From NCBI RefSeq assembly GCF_014805685.1, contig NC_060892.1, positions 26,246,060-26,310,059 on the forward strand: a DNA stretch of 64,000 nt. Reading direction: 5' to 3'. The position numbers were made by a program, and so were the translations under genes. Below the pieces are notes generated by a model that worked only from the letters and a program-made list of their open reading frames with translations, was not told the origin of the DNA and did no database searches. Every line of letters starts with the position of its first letter. Positions within the stretch are counted from its first letter, which is position 1. Shown one piece after another: positions 61,200-64,000 of this stretch. This DNA comes from Silurus meridionalis. Lineage: Eukaryota > Chordata > Actinopteri > Siluriformes > Siluridae.

Positions 61200-61655
61200 A
61201 TATTGGCAAAGGTTTGCAGACACATGACTATAAGATATATGCTATTTGCTTGTTAACATCCTATTCCACAGTCAGTCTTAATTTGCTGCAGTCTTCTGGG
61301 AAGATGTTTCCACTAGATTTTGTGGAGATTCATTCAGCCACAAGGATGTGTGTTAGTAAAGTCAGGCACTGGTGAAGGTGAGATGATGAAGCCTGGGGTG
61401 CAGTCAGCATTCACATTCATTCCAAAGATGTGTAATAGGGTTCGAATCAGAAGCAGGAGATCTTCCACACACACATCATTAACCAGATCTGGTTTAAGGG
61501 GGTCTCCTAGTGAAGAGTGAAAAATTTTGAAAATTGAAGTGAAAAATTTCATGCATCTTAAAACGTCCTACACAATTTGTGGTAGAAGTTTGGAGAAGAA
61601 CCACGTCTGGCTGGAAAAGTCAGGTGTCCCAATACTTGTAAAATGCTTCAGGAAC
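61200..61655 (+). mobile_element. TIR element copy F
   Basis: Starts TATTGGCAAAGGTTTGCAGA and ends GTCAGGTGTCCCAATACTTG, so both termini survive. Internal GTTAGTAAAGTCAGGCACTG, GCCTGGGGTGCAGTCAGCAT, AGCAGGAGATCTTCCAC. About 455 bp, close to copy B. Confidence 0.75.
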
Positions 61656-62775
61656 TGGAGACTGCTTTTGGAGGAGCTGATGTTTGTTAAGCAAACTTGT
61701 CTTTTTGGAGCTGATTAAAGCCTCTCAAAAGAGCATCAAATTCTTTTTTGTATCTCTTGATTTGCATTTCAAACCCATTCCTAAAAGCTGGATGAAGAGC
61801 CCAGGTGTCGTAAATATGAAATATTCTGTCCATTATGAGCTCCAAAGAACATGAAGTCAGCAATGAGACAAATGGATGTTTATACAGCGAACAGAAACCG
61901 CAGATGTTTTGGTTGAACCTGCTTTATTATTACTGAAATGCTGTGAGAAATTTAATATCTCTCCAGAATGAAACGTTTCATCAACCTATTTAACCAAAGG
62001 TTCTGCAGTGGAACTTTCACAGGGACTCGTCTTTCTTCATTCTGTCTTGTGTTTCTTGTCTTTCTCTGATGGAGCAGATCATCTTGGCTGAATTGTCTGC
62101 AGGGATTGATGAAAATGCTTCATATTTTGTATTAAAATACTTTAGTGTTTTGTATTTGTGTAGATTTAAAACACTGTAAAATACTTTGTAAGAAGTTCTA
62201 CATGATGACATCATAAAAATGAGGCCTCTGATTGGTTCCTACTCGGTATTTTGCTCAGACTTGTTGATCAGAACAGAAAATTGATGCATATGGAAGAAGG
62301 TGGTGAAGGTCAGAAACCTGCAGGCCGCCAGCTTTCAAATAGACGTCCAATAATTAATAAATAAATATTTAATTGCTGAATATTGTGTTATAATTGAAGT
62401 AGCTGTTTATTAGATCATCATTTTGCAGACCACCGTATGAACGACTGCTGACACATAATGATTAATGAGTTATAAACTAGTTGTTATGAATGCAGGTGCC
62501 TTCAGTCATCTTCTTCTGAATGACTTGTTTGACTCAGTGTTTCTGAAGTACTGAACATCAAGTCACTAAATTAGAACACAATTATTTGTCTTTCACAAAC
62601 TGTTGAAGAAGAGCTGCTTCTCCAGGAGACTACAGCCGCTTTGTTGGAACAAAGAAACGTAGAAGTTGTTCTTTCTCACCGCTTTCCGAATCCACAACAA
62701 CTCACAGAGAGGATGTTGAGCTTTGTGGATGCTGAAGATGATGAACATCTACACTGCATATTGCATACACACCTG

Positions 62776-62854
62776 ACAATTACACACACACCCACACACA
62801 AATTCATTATCACTCTTCCAGTTTTTGACTCAGAAATGGAAGCGTGATAATGAA

Positions 62855-62896
<42 letters not shown>

Positions 62897-62899
62897 TGT
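62776..62899. repeat. Imperfect long palindrome with GT/CA arms
   Basis: A perfect 21-bp inverted repeat (62793-62813 and 62844-62864; arms include AAATTCATTATCAC and GTGATAATGAATTT) surrounds a 30-nt loop that itself holds CTTCCA/TGGAAG. Outer CAATTACACACA at 62777 and TGTGTGTAATTG near 62887 extend the stem with a length-mismatched GT array. Confidence 0.8.
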
Positions 62900-63063
62900 G
62901 TTGGAAACTGGATTAGAAAGGAAGGAACTGAAATGCATAGCCATTCTTGGGCCTCTTCTAAAAACGTACAGAATCTCCGGACACAGCAGAGAAAACACAA
63001 CAGATTGCGTTAGAGAAAAAACAACAGAGTTTACTGCATTGTTCTCTGTAGCGATGTTTCTCA

Positions 63064-63065
<2 letters not shown>

Positions 63066-63111
<46 letters not shown>
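63066..63111. repeat. (CT)n tract forming the PALM exon acceptor
   Basis: About 23 CT units run directly into CAG|G at 63111-63114, so the microsatellite itself is the polypyrimidine tract for the PALM coding exon. Confidence 0.9.
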
Positions 63112-63113
<2 letters not shown>

Positions 63114-63114
63114 G

Positions 63115-63159
63115 ATGTCTGAGGCGTTGTCACAGCAGGAAAGGCTCCAGGCTATAGCA
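63115..63159 (+). CDS. PALM: PALM, paralemmin-1, N-terminal coding exon (3' partial)
   Basis: Lipid-anchored protein of the plasma membrane that shapes neurites and membrane dynamics. A 46-nt exon, 63114-63159, follows a (CT)n acceptor and ends ATAGCA|GTAAGT. It encodes MSEALSQQERLQAIA; in paralemmin-1 the motif SQQERLQAIA leads into the EKRKRQ coiled coil encoded by the next exon, which is beyond the window. The ATG at 63115 could be the start, as drawn, but in other vertebrates an upstream exon supplies the first residues, so this may be an internal exon. Palmdelphin has a different motif here (GRLQAIT). Synteny with PLPPR3 supports PALM. Confidence 0.75.
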
Positions 63160-63244
63160 GTAAGTAGGATGCTTATTTATTCAACCTCATAATTTAAAAT
63201 TTTTTGGAAAAATAATATTTAGAAATAATCTCAATTCACCCTTT

Positions 63245-63282
<38 letters not shown>

Positions 63283-64000
63283 AATTAAGGAATTAAACTC
63301 CTCACTGATCATGACAGGACGTTCTGGACCTGACCCTCCATGTTGTTCATGTTTGTGTCCGGGTTTCTACTCATCCTGATATGAGTGTGTGTACAGTCAC
63401 GTTTCAGACTGTGAGGTGGAGTTTTTGGCTCCTTTATGTGATGTTTTGTTCAGGAACACAAATCCACAATGTATACAAATACATACAGACCCCCATCCTC
63501 ATCTTCACTCCCCTTCCTCAGACTCCGAGTTTCAGGAAATAACCAAAAGGACACAAAGTTCAGCCGAACTCTGGTGGTTGTTCAGTAGTGAGAAGGAAAA
63601 TGAATTAGCTGTTCAGGTGTAGTATGCTGAGGCAGTGGCTTACATAAGTATTCACCCCCCTTTGAGCTTTTCTCAATTGTGTAACTGGGATTTTACATCC
63701 TGAATCCACACAAAGTGAAACAAAATCCTAGAAAAAAAATTAATCATAAGTTTTCACCCTGCAGATGACTGGAGTCAGTATGTAAACATTTAAAGTGTCA
63801 CGTGTGATCTCCGTATAAATACACGTGCTCCTGGAAGCACCCAGAGATGTTTACATTTTACATTTATGGCATTTAGCAAATGCACGTATCCTGAGCGACG
63901 TACAAAAGTGCTTTGAGTCTGGAACGATAAATCAATCAAAAGTGGATCAATCGGTTTCAATCCCAGGAAAACATCAACCTGAAACTCTCTGTTGGGAGGA
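63160..64000 (+). other. PALM intron (5' part)
   Basis: No further exon is seen. It holds a GT array at about 63250-63280 and, at 63849-63917, a repeat module (TACATTTATGGCATTTAGCA...GAGCGACGTACAAAAGTGCT) that is the inverse of the SINE 3' module at 27.69 kb. Confidence 0.6.

Larger units (their letters stand above)
44482..63113. other. 18.6-kb gene-poor interval (PLPPR3 3' UTR to PALM exon)
   Basis: The first several hundred bases are probably PLPPR3 3' UTR; a candidate AATAAA lies at 45244-45249. Beyond that no open frame has a recognisable domain except a LINE fragment at 58.2-58.7 kb. Other contents are SINE-like and TIR elements, microsatellites, a minisatellite at 54.3 kb, a CpG-rich patch at 51.96-52.27 kb, and an unidentified broken coding-like stretch near 56.0-56.5 kb. 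Part of it may be the first intron of PALM. Confidence 0.6.

Overview
The window looks like vertebrate nuclear DNA from a teleost fish. It has GT-AG introns, vertebrate-specific neural genes, very many CA/GT microsatellites, and fish-type interspersed repeats such as the AGCTGCTTTGAGACAATGTC tail. Some repeats resemble those common in otophysans (catfish and relatives), but the species cannot be fixed from the sequence alone.

Five protein-coding genes can be read exon by exon. (1) About 1.17-13.4 kb, + strand: the 3' seven coding exons of GRIN3B (GluN3B NMDA-receptor subunit); its amino-terminal-domain exons lie before the window. (2) 16.6-24.6 kb, - strand: the complete 11-exon TMEM259 (membralin), converging tail to tail on GRIN3B. 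(3) 27.2-34.3 kb, + strand: the complete 14-exon MED16 (Mediator tail subunit), head to head with TMEM259. (4) About 37.3-44.5 kb, + strand: PLPPR3 (phospholipid phosphatase-related 3/PRG-2), seven coding exons plus a likely 5' UTR exon; coding exon 3 lacks one base and is frameshifted as given. (5) 63.1 kb, + strand: a short N-terminal coding exon of PALM (paralemmin-1), continuing beyond the window. From memory, all five genes share human 19p13.3, so this is a conserved synteny block, apparently with the GRIN3B-TMEM259 pair and PALM inverted and several intervening human genes absent.

The genes do not form one pathway. GRIN3B, PLPPR3 and PALM are neuronal membrane or synaptic proteins, TMEM259 is an ER membrane protein, and MED16 is a general transcription co-regulator.

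The rest is intron and intergenic DNA filled with repeats: a 1.6-kb minisatellite in TMEM259 intron 1; six copies of one terminal-inverted-repeat element; hAT-like, Tc1-like, LINE and SINE remnants; a 29-bp minisatellite inside a transposon copy; and microsatellites that abut splice sites of MED16, TMEM259 and PALM. No bacterial-type system, CRISPR array, viral genome or clearly novel gene system was found. The 18-kb interval 44.5-63.1 kb shows no convincing gene. The most useful leads are the PLPPR3 frameshift and the repeats placed at splice junctions.
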